14,154 nucleotides of DNA, taken from JAHJEM01 sp043805315. GTDB taxonomy: Archaea; Nanobdellota; Nanobdellia; Woesearchaeales; JAHJEM01. The notes under the pieces are model-generated. The model did no database searches. It was given only the letters and a program-made list of their open reading frames with translations, and was not told the origin of the DNA. Where the stretch lies: NCBI GenBank assembly GCA_043805315.1, contig JAZDID010000041.1, positions 1 through 14,154 of the forward strand. The letters are read 5' to 3'. Both the position numbers and the translations under genes were made by a program. Shown here piece by piece: positions 6,824-12,899 of the stretch. Numbering within the stretch: position 1 is the stretch's first letter; each line of letters begins with the position of its first letter.

Positions 6824-8946
6824 AATGGACCTGGAAGACTTTTCTTTTGTTGATTAGTGTCATCATCGTGTTTTTTGTGTTCTTGTACTTGTTCGAGCCC
6901 TCAGCAACTGGAAAGGGAGGTTATTTGCGGAATGGCAAGCTCTCAGTGAGCTCAAATCCCTCAGGAGCGACCTTTTTTGTCGATGGGATAGTGAAAGGTA
7001 TGACGCCGAAACAAGTCTCTTTGAGTGCAGGAACCCATGCAGTCAGGCTGACAAAATCAGGCTATCAGGATCACCTGACAAATGTCTCTATCAGAAGCGG
7101 AAAGACAACTACCCTCGCGGTGACTCTTGTCTTATCCCAGACTGGAACACTCTCAGTGAGCTCGACCCCGACTGGCACAACAGTGTACATTGATACTGTT
7201 TCCAAAGGCCTGACTCCTATTGTCGTTGATGGATTGAGCATCGGCACGCATCAGCTCAGGCTGGTAAAGTCAGATTATCAAGAGTACACGACGACGGTCT
7301 CTGTCTCTGCTGACTCGCCCACCAGCGTTGATGTTACTTTGATTCCTATTACGCCTATTGTGCAGACAGGAAATCTTGATGTGAGCTCGATTCCCTCTGG
7401 CGCGAGCGTGTATGTCGATGGAGTATATACAGGCGTGACACCTCAGATTGTGGATGGCCTGAGCCCTGGAAGCCATGCTGTCAGATTGGTCTTGGCTGGT
7501 TATCAAGAGTATGCTGCAAATGTTTCTATTGTCGCAGGCCAGACCACTGCGCTTACTGTGACATTAACGCCGATTGTGCTGACTGGGAGCCTTTCAGTGA
7601 GCTCAATTCCTGCTGGAGCAGCCCTTTCTGTTGATGGCATTTCAAGAGGAGTTGCACCAACTGTTGTTGATGGGTTGAGCCCGGGAAGCCATGCTGTTCT
7701 TTTGACTTTGGCTAACTATCAGAATTATGCAGCGACTGTTTCTATTGTGAGAGACCAGATGACAACCCTGAGCGCGACACTTACGCCGCAATCACCAGGG
7801 ACATCTTTGTATGTCAACAGCCAGAATCCTGCCTGCACAGACACCGGGCCTGGCAGTTCAGCACAGCCGTGGTGCACGATCCAGAAGGCAGCATCCACAG
7901 CCAGTGCAGGAGCCACAGTGTATATCGGCGATGGGACATACTCTGGCAAATTGTCGCCTGTGAATTCAGGAACTGCGCAGAACAGGATACGGTTCATCGG
8001 AGCAGGCCAGAATGTCATCATGGTCAATCCGGTGAGTGGAAGGAGCATCGAGGTTTCTGGGAAATCATACCTGGAGTTCTCAAATATTAGGCTTCAGGGA
8101 GGCCAATTCTATGTGTATGGTTCAAGCTATGTCAGTGCAGACAGGATCACTGCGACCAATGGCGCGAGTGTTTGGGCAGGGAACAGCAATCATGTGACGT
8201 TCCAGAACTCGGAGGCTGTCGGCAATTTCCTCCCGCATGACGGCGGCGCAGCGCCGAACACGTGCATGTATTTCGGGGATGCAGTGACTGCATCAAGTAT
8301 GATCAATAACACAGTAAGAGGGTGCGACAATGGCATCCAGGCAGTCGCAAGCCCCAGCTCCCCAAGCTCTGATCTCACCTTCGAGGGGAACAGGTATTAT
8401 CAGAATCCGAACCATGGCTTGTACATCGGCAGGTATGTCTCGAATGTGATTGTCAAGAGGAATGCTGCTTGGCAGAACCAGGAAGGACTGTACTTGGCAG
8501 GTGTGGACACTGCCGAGGTCTCGAATAACGTGTTCTACTACAATGGCCCTCTTTTCCTCGTCGACACTGTGTACAACAGGGGGAGCAGGAACGTGCGGGT
8601 TCGGAACAACCTGATCATCACCAGTGATTATTTTTACGTCGTAGACTCTAGCAGCCTCACTGGGTTCAGCGCTGACTACAACCAGTTCTACAGGCGCTCG
8701 ACAGAGCCGACATACCATTGGTTCATGCATTCAGGCACCGTCTATGACACTTTTGCCGCGTACAGGCAAGCGACAAGCCAGGACATGCATAGCATTGTCG
8801 GAGATCCACTGGTGGTCAACGCGGCAGTGCATGACTTCCGGCTCACTTCAGGATCAGTGGCGATTGATGCAGGAGACCCGAATTATCCGGTTCCTCCAGG
8901 AGGGGGATCACGCATAGATATTGGCGGACTGGAATTCCAGCGCTGA
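6820..8946 (+). CDS. Membrane-anchored surface protein: four PEGA domains and a right-handed beta-helix
   Basis: A 708-residue protein. Residues 1-26 are a basic start plus one hydrophobic segment, with no lipobox, so a signal anchor or cleavable signal peptide. Four tandem PEGA domains follow at about 38-105, 109-175, 184-251 and 256-323, each with V-S-S-x-P-x-G near its start, a V-D-G or equivalent turn, G-x-x-P, and a G-x-H-x-V/L strand. From 328 to the end is a parallel beta-helix of the pectate-lyase/NosD type. It opens like DUF1565 proteins (Y-V-N, then S-A-Q-P-W-C-T-I-Q-K-A-A, then V-Y-I-G-D-G-T-Y-S-G) and closes with A-I-D-A-G-D and D-I-G-G-L-E-F. It likely binds or processes a surface polysaccharide; no catalytic residues are identified. 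ATG 6820 has AGGTGA seven bases upstream and is coupled to the leader ORF. Confidence 0.88.
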   Translation: MKWTWKTFLLLISVIIVFFVFLYLFEPSATGKGGYLRNGKLSVSSNPSGATFFVDGIVKGMTPKQVSLSAGTHAVRLTKSGYQDHLTNVSIRSGKTTTLAVTLVLSQTGTLSVSSTPTGTTVYIDTVSKGLTPIVVDGLSIGTHQLRLVKSDYQEYTTTVSVSADSPTSVDVTLIPITPIVQTGNLDVSSIPSGASVYVDGVYTGVTPQIVDGLSPGSHAVRLVLAGYQEYAANVSIVAGQTTALTVTLTPIVLTGSLSVSSIPAGAALSVDGISRGVAPTVVDGLSPGSHAVLLTLANYQNYAATVSIVRDQMTTLSATLTPQSPGTSLYVNSQNPACTDTGPGSSAQPWCTIQKAASTASAGATVYIGDGTYSGKLSPVNSGTAQNRIRFIGAGQNVIMVNPVSGRSIEVSGKSYLEFSNIRLQGGQFYVYGSSYVSADRITATNGASVWAGNSNHVTFQNSEAVGNFLPHDGGAAPNTCMYFGDAVTASSMINNTVRGCDNGIQAVASPSSPSSDLTFEGNRYYQNPNHGLYIGRYVSNVIVKRNAAWQNQEGLYLAGVDTAEVSNNVFYYNGPLFLVDTVYNRGSRNVRVRNNLIITSDYFYVVDSSSLTGFSADYNQFYRRSTEPTYHWFMHSGTVYDTFAAYRQATSQDMHSIVGDPLVVNAAVHDFRLTSGSVAIDAGDPNYPVPPGGGSRIDIGGLEFQR

Positions 8947-9024
8947 ACTGCACACTGCAGATCAGGCAGGCATCCTGGCTAGTCAATAGCTGGATGAACT
9001 ATATTCTTGAACCATTATTTTGAA

Positions 9025-9050
9025 ACATATAAATGTTTTTAAACTTATAT
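9025..9050 (+). promoter_or_regulatory. TATA region of the PEGA/Cys-module lipoprotein gene
   Basis: Two AT-rich candidates: ACATATAAATG (9025-9035) and TTTAAACTTATAT (9038-9050). TTTAAACT (9038-9045) is centred 25.5 bases before the ATG at 9067, which opens a mini-ORF upstream of the main gene. Confidence 0.55.
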
Positions 9051-9066
9051 CTGCAAGAAAGAGATT

Positions 9067-9114
9067 ATGTGCGTTTTTGATTTTTTTCTGCAGCAGAAAA
9101 ATCAGAGAAGGTGA
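9067..9114 (+). CDS. Putative 15-residue leader peptide upstream of the lipoprotein gene
   Basis: ATG at the predicted transcription start opens 15 codons (MCVFDFFLQQKNQRR). The stop TGA (9112-9114) lies inside the Shine-Dalgarno AGGTGAT (9109-9115), four bases before the main ATG at 9119. The leader ORF at 10640 has the same stop-to-start spacing. Confidence 0.4.
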   Translation: MCVFDFFLQQKNQRR

Positions 9115-9118
9115 TTCT

Positions 9119-10522
9119 ATGAAAAAAACAATTTTTTTAGTTGGAGTATGTGCAGTGCTGGCTCTGTTCTTGATTGCGTGCCAGCAGAACAGTAGCGGCC
9201 AGGCGTTCAAGAAAGTGAATACGCTCGCAGGAGGCGCCACGAATGAAACCGGAAACCTCAATGTGACCTCTATTCCGTCTGGAGCTGCGGTGAGAGTGGA
9301 CGGCACCTACCGCGGAAATACGCCGCTCTTCCTGCAGGGAATAAGCGCAGGCACACATACAGTCATCGTTGCAAAACCTGGATACACCCAAGGGACAAGG
9401 ACAGTGACTATCAATCCTGGAGAGACGACCACTCTGAATGTACGTTTGCTTATAGGCCAGCAGATAGTGGAGCCTATAGACACGCCTTTGGATAGTTGTA
9501 CTGATAGTGATGGTGGGACTATTTGGACTGTTCAGGGTCATGTGTATGGAACATCCGAATCCGGAAACTATGATAATTGGGATAGCTGTACCTCACCAAC
9601 TAACCTGACTGAATGGTATTGTTCAGGAACAAGCGCTGTCTCCACAAGCCATTTCTGCCCCTATGATTACCCTGGACAACAGACCTGTTATGCGGGAGCT
9701 TGCATAGTTGGTAACCAGTCCCAGAACCAACCACCGATCGTGACTTTATTAACAAGGCATGAGAACGGACCACAATCTTACAGCTTTGTTGCGACAGTGA
9801 TGGATCCTGATGCTGGAGATGCAGTGACAGAGGTTAAGTTCCAGAACCTGCTCACAGGAGAATACTATACAGACACCACTGGACCTGACTTCAGGTATCG
9901 TTGGAATTCTACAGGATTGTCTGAAGGGACTGTGACAATCAGAGCACAAGCGTATGATGGAGAACTTTGGGGAACATGGTACCAGGAAAGCTTCCAATAC
10001 AATGGGACAACAAACCAGTCCAACCAGACCAATACCGCGCCAGTAGTCACTGACCTTGATTGGACAAACACGTTTGGCTTGATGACATTCGCTGCAACCG
10101 CGTCAGACCCTGATGCAGGTGACAGTGTGACGACAGTTGATTTCAAAATAACCTATGGTGCGAGCACTGAGACAGGACAGGATGTTTCTCCGCCTTGGCG
10201 ATGGTCATGGAATTCAGGGACATATTACGGTTCTGCGACAGTGTCTGCAAGGGCGTATGATGGTGAGCTCTGGAGTAATTGGTACAATGAGACATTGACT
10301 GTGACCAATAATCCAGATAGCTGCACTGACAGCGACGGAGGCATTGTGAAGGAAGTGTTTGGGAATGTCACCGGGTATAATAACAATGCATGGTATTATA
10401 CTCCTGACTTGTGCAGGGACGAATTGAACCTCACAGAATGGTACTGTTCTGGAACAAATTCGATAATGGTGAACCTTACCTGTGATGGAAACACGACCTG
10501 CCAGGACGGTGCATGCGTCTAG
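9119..10522 (+). CDS. Secreted lipoprotein: PEGA domain, two Ig-like domains and two six-Cys modules
   Basis: A 467-residue protein with signal peptide (3-20) and lipobox L-I-A-C, lipidated Cys predicted at 21. Order: PEGA domain (about 45-110, with T-S-I-P-S-G-A and V-D-G-T-Y-R-G-N-T-P); six-Cys module 1 (Cys 127, 157, 168, 180, 190, 195); two Ig-like beta-sandwich domains (about 204-295 and 306-397), both with D-P-D-A-G-D and A-Y-D-G-E-L-W, so an internal duplication; six-Cys module 2 (Cys 402, 432, 443, 455, 461, 466) at the very C-terminus. It combines the PEGA domain of the 6820 protein with the Cys module of the 1931 and 10686 proteins. ATG 9119 is preferred over the upstream in-frame ATG at 9020 because a perfect AGGTGAT precedes it and it starts the signal peptide. 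Role: probably an outer-face adhesin or binding protein; the ligand is unknown. Confidence 0.85.
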   Translation: MKKTIFLVGVCAVLALFLIACQQNSSGQAFKKVNTLAGGATNETGNLNVTSIPSGAAVRVDGTYRGNTPLFLQGISAGTHTVIVAKPGYTQGTRTVTINPGETTTLNVRLLIGQQIVEPIDTPLDSCTDSDGGTIWTVQGHVYGTSESGNYDNWDSCTSPTNLTEWYCSGTSAVSTSHFCPYDYPGQQTCYAGACIVGNQSQNQPPIVTLLTRHENGPQSYSFVATVMDPDAGDAVTEVKFQNLLTGEYYTDTTGPDFRYRWNSTGLSEGTVTIRAQAYDGELWGTWYQESFQYNGTTNQSNQTNTAPVVTDLDWTNTFGLMTFAATASDPDAGDSVTTVDFKITYGASTETGQDVSPPWRWSWNSGTYYGSATVSARAYDGELWSNWYNETLTVTNNPDSCTDSDGGIVKEVFGNVTGYNNNAWYYTPDLCRDELNLTEWYCSGTNSIMVNLTCDGNTTCQDGACV

Positions 10523-10526
10523 ACAA

Positions 10527-10550
10527 TTTTTCTTTTTTTTCTTTTTTATT
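10527..10550 (+). terminator. T-rich terminator after the 9119 gene
   Basis: Almost uninterrupted T runs begin five bases after the stop codon. No hairpin is apparent, as expected for archaeal termination. Confidence 0.6.
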
Positions 10551-10602
10551 ATTGCTCATCATTCCTCTCTGCGCTACTCATTCCTATGTGTGCAGCATAC
10601 AA

Positions 10603-10613
10603 ATATTTATAAT
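10603..10613 (+). promoter_or_regulatory. TATA box of the five-module Cys-rich gene
   Basis: ATATTTATAAT. It is the only clear AT-rich box upstream of this gene and predicts a transcription start near 10634-10640. Confidence 0.5.
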
Positions 10614-10639
10614 CACATCCTGACTATCTGACTCCTATT

Positions 10640-10681
10640 GTGCCTCCAGAAGGCAAAGGGGTGAACAACAGCGGACGGTGA
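10640..10681 (+). CDS. Putative 13-residue leader peptide (GTG start)
   Basis: GTG near the predicted transcription start opens 13 codons (MPPEGKGVNNSGR, initiator read as Met). Its TGA (10679-10681) lies inside the GGTGAT Shine-Dalgarno and four bases before the main ATG at 10686, the same geometry as at 9067-9119. The non-ATG start and the looser distance from the TATA box make this the weakest of the four leader ORFs. Confidence 0.3.
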   Translation: MPPEGKGVNNSGR

Positions 10682-10685
10682 TGTG

Positions 10686-12068
10686 ATGAAAGCAATATCA
10701 ATGATGACAGTGCTTGTTCTGTTTATAGGATTGTTGGGATATGCTTCAGGATTTGAACTTGCAGATATAACTAATGAAAATGTAGCCAGTGCGCAAGAGA
10801 AATTCCTTGGCGTTTTTCAAGAGCATTCTGAGCTTTCTGATACTCTGCTCTTCCTCGATGACATCTATAGCCAGCTCATTCCAGGCAGATTAGTGGCAGA
10901 TCTTGAATATATCAACACCTGTTTTGACTTTGACAGCGGCACGTTCCCTCTCACTTTCGGCTATGTGACCGGGTTCAAGAACAGCATTCCCTACAGCTAC
11001 GCTGACCGCTGCCAATCGTATGACATCCTGCGCGAGTACTTCTGCATTCCAGGCACGAACTTCGCGAACAACACGCTCATCAACTGCACAGACCCTGCAC
11101 ACGGACTCGTCGGCTGCAGCAACGGCAAGTGCATCACTGCAGACACGAACAACAGCTGCGCAGACACAGACAACGGCCCGAAGTACACGCTGCAAGGGAT
11201 CGTCTTCGGCTATTATCATCAGCAGCAATACGCCTACATCGACAACTGCCAGAACACCACTATCCTCAGGGAATACTTCTGCATCCCGAACGATACGCGG
11301 GCGAACAACACGCTGGTGAACTGCCAGGAGAGAGGATTTGCCAGATGCAGGTATGGCGAATGCATCCCCTATCAAGAGCCGAACTCCTGCTATGACACCT
11401 CTCCCGGAACGAGCATTGTGCCTGGTGTCATCAGCGGCCATTTACAGAACGAGAGCTACTTCCTCGATGACAAGTGCCTTGATGCGACCCATATGAGGAA
11501 TTACTTCTGCCTGCCAGATGGGCGGGGCAACAACACTATCATCGACTGCGCCAATCCTGTTCTGGGAACAAATGGCTGTTCAAACGGGAGATGCGTCTAT
11601 GAGCCGGAAAGCTGCATGGACAGCGACAGCGGGATCAATCCGCCACTCCCGGGCTTTACAGAAGGATACTTCCAGGGCAACTATTTCCTGAAATTCGACG
11701 AATGCCAGTCCAGCACAGCTGTCAAGGAGAGCTATTGCATTGGAGGTACGCAGCCAGCAAGCGCCATTGTGAGCTGCACTCCTCCTGGCTGGAACTACTC
11801 GAGATGCCGCGGCGACCAATGCATCTACTTCAGCACAGGCCAGGACAGCTGCTTTGACAGTGACGGCGGCGTGCAGCCTGGCATCAATGGGTTTGTCGCA
11901 TTTTACAAGAACGGAAGCTATTACAGTTATGATGACATTTGCCTGTCGTCGACGACTGCCCGCGAGTATTTCTGCTTTGCCAACAACACGCGAGCCAATA
12001 ATACGATAGTGAGCTGCAATGACCCAAGCAGGGGCTGGACAGAGTGCTATTCAGGAAGGTGCACATAG
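10686..12068 (+). CDS. Secreted protein built from five tandem six-Cys modules
   Basis: A 460-residue protein (residue numbers here count from the GTG at 10683, one codon before the chosen ATG). A signal peptide (about 7-23) without lipobox is followed by a Cys-free linker (24-79) and five modules of about 69-71 residues: Cys 80-150, 159-227, 236-304, 311-380 and 390-460. Each has six Cys, 30 in all; no other Cys exists in the protein. Spacing is 29-30, 11, 13-14, 8-10 and 5. Each starts with a C-x-D-x-x-x-G turn and has Y/F-C at the third Cys and C-x-x-x-x-C at the end. Sequons such as N-N-T precede the fourth Cys in four modules. I know no named family for it. GTG-ATG occur in tandem; ATG 10686 is three bases after GGTGAT, the same spacing as in the neighbours. 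The early codons are AT-richer than the modules. Confidence 0.85.
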   Translation: MKAISMMTVLVLFIGLLGYASGFELADITNENVASAQEKFLGVFQEHSELSDTLLFLDDIYSQLIPGRLVADLEYINTCFDFDSGTFPLTFGYVTGFKNSIPYSYADRCQSYDILREYFCIPGTNFANNTLINCTDPAHGLVGCSNGKCITADTNNSCADTDNGPKYTLQGIVFGYYHQQQYAYIDNCQNTTILREYFCIPNDTRANNTLVNCQERGFARCRYGECIPYQEPNSCYDTSPGTSIVPGVISGHLQNESYFLDDKCLDATHMRNYFCLPDGRGNNTIIDCANPVLGTNGCSNGRCVYEPESCMDSDSGINPPLPGFTEGYFQGNYFLKFDECQSSTAVKESYCIGGTQPASAIVSCTPPGWNYSRCRGDQCIYFSTGQDSCFDSDGGVQPGINGFVAFYKNGSYYSYDDICLSSTTAREYFCFANNTRANNTIVSCNDPSRGWTECYSGRCT

Positions 12069-12083
12069 CAGTACAGGGAAAAA

Positions 12084-12113
12084 CATATATATTCTGTTTT
12101 CTTTTTGTTTTTT
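12084..12113 (+). promoter_or_regulatory. TATA box and T-rich stretch between genes
   Basis: CATATATATT (12084-12093) is centred 25.5 bases before the ATG at 12114. The following T-rich run (12094-12113) probably also terminates the upstream transcript, so terminator and promoter overlap. Confidence 0.55.
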
Positions 12114-12263
12114 ATGAAAACAGCCAAAAAGAATTCATGGGAGAACCGTTTTTGGAAGAATATTCTTGGCGGAAAAAGAGTGCTTTCTGAGACAGAAGCT
12201 GAAGAGTTTGAACGAATAGTAAGAAGATTGAGAAGCAGTTGCTCTTCACTTTGTGATCGATAA
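12114..12263 (+). CDS. 49-residue small protein, leaderless
   Basis: An ORF of 49 codons starting MKTAKKNSWENRFWKN, continuing with a charged helix containing L-S-E-T-E-A-E-E-F-E-R-I-V-R-R-L-R and ending C-D-R. It is basic and acidic in alternation, without signal peptide, and looks like a cytoplasmic helical protein. The ATG is 25.5 bases from a TATA centre, which supports real leaderless expression. The stop codon (12261-12263) abuts the TATA box of the next gene. The sequence resembles small archaeal antitoxin-like proteins only in general character, and no toxin gene is next to it. Function unknown. Confidence 0.6.
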   Translation: MKTAKKNSWENRFWKNILGGKRVLSETEAEEFERIVRRLRSSCSSLCDR

Positions 12264-12264
12264 A

Positions 12265-12272
12265 TTTAAATA
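12265..12272 (+). promoter_or_regulatory. TATA box of the CGNG-repeat lipoprotein gene
   Basis: TTTAAATA, centred 29.5 bases before the mini-ORF ATG at 12298. Confidence 0.65.
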
Positions 12273-12297
12273 TCACCTTTACAGGATTTACTCTCGA

Positions 12298-12345
12298 ATG
12301 GTATCTTGTTTGATTTTTTATAAAGATAGGAAGGTGATTCTATGA
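12298..12345 (+). CDS. Putative 15-residue leader peptide, coupled to the lipoprotein gene
   Basis: ATG near the predicted transcription start opens 15 codons (MVSCLIFYKDRKVIL). Its TGA overlaps the main start as ATGA (12342-12345), as at 6820. The Shine-Dalgarno AAGGTGATT (12331-12339) is inside the mini-ORF. Confidence 0.45.
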   Translation: MVSCLIFYKDRKVIL

Positions 12346-12815
12346 AAAAAACTATTTTGTTATTAGGAATACTTGTTCTGGCTTTGTTTCTGGTCGCCAG
12401 CTGTAAGAATCAAGGAGGACAGGCAGTGCGCGTCATGAGCCAAGGAGAGGGAGGTGGAAGTTATCCTGCAAACTTATGCGGTAATGGTGTCATCAACTCA
12501 AGAGAACAGTGTGATGGATCTAACTTTGGAGGGATCGAAGGCTGCCAGTTCTTCGGCTTTAACGGCGGTGTGCTTAACTGCTATCCCCGAGGAAATCCTC
12601 GACAGTGCATGATTGACACAAGCGCATGCAGAAATCAGACTACTCCGGTGTGCGGTAATGGAGTGATTGACCCTGGAGAAGAATGCGACGGCTCTGAATG
12701 GGGGGCTATTACAGGGTGCAATAACTTCGGCAGCATCGGCGGCGGCTGGCTTTCATGCTATCCTCCAGGGAGTTATACTGCGTGCTATTTCGATACTAGC
12801 CGTTGCCTTTGGTAA
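12342..12815 (+). CDS. Secreted lipoprotein with two CGNG-type six-Cys repeats
   Basis: A 157-residue protein with a signal peptide (4-20) and lipobox V-A-S-C, lipidated Cys predicted at 21. After a Gly-rich linker come two repeats: Cys 46, 57, 68, 80, 89, 96 and Cys 104, 115, 126, 139, 148, 155 (spacing 11-11-12/13-9-7). Each begins C-G-N-G-V-I and continues with an E-x-C-D-G-S element, a pattern like the bacterial extracellular Myxococcus-type Cys-rich repeat; the rest of each repeat (Y-P, then I/F-D-T-S-x-C) is unlike that short motif. This is a different module from the 30-11 module of the neighbours. The signal peptide and RBS closely match those of the 9119 gene. The perfect GGTGAT fixes the start. 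Probably a surface disulfide-rich protein of unknown ligand. Confidence 0.85.
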   Translation: MKKTILLLGILVLALFLVASCKNQGGQAVRVMSQGEGGGSYPANLCGNGVINSREQCDGSNFGGIEGCQFFGFNGGVLNCYPRGNPRQCMIDTSACRNQTTPVCGNGVIDPGEECDGSEWGAITGCNNFGSIGGGWLSCYPPGSYTACYFDTSRCLW

Positions 12816-12818
12816 AAC

Positions 12819-12838
12819 TTTTCTTTTTTTTTCTTCTT
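12819..12838 (+). terminator. T-rich terminator after the CGNG-repeat gene
   Basis: A T-rich run with a stretch of nine T residues starts four bases after the stop codon. Confidence 0.55.
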
Positions 12839-12868
12839 CAACCGTCTCTTGAATCCTTCAATCACAAA

Positions 12869-12877
12869 CTATAAAAA
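12869..12877 (+). promoter_or_regulatory. TATA box of the thioredoxin reductase-like gene
   Basis: CTATAAAAA, centred 27 bases before the ATG at 12900, which predicts a leaderless transcript and supports that start over the ORF start at 12849. Confidence 0.65.
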
Positions 12878-12899
12878 CATCGGTTTTCTTCCACAATCC

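Noticed and set aside
9020..9118. In-frame upstream start for the 9119 lipoprotein
   Set aside because: It places extra residues before the signal peptide and lies upstream of the promoter and the perfect Shine-Dalgarno.
10890..11441. Long minus-strand frame opposite the Cys-module gene
   Set aside because: It is a shadow of the repetitive coding frame on the plus strand, which has a signal peptide, Shine-Dalgarno and regular Cys spacing.
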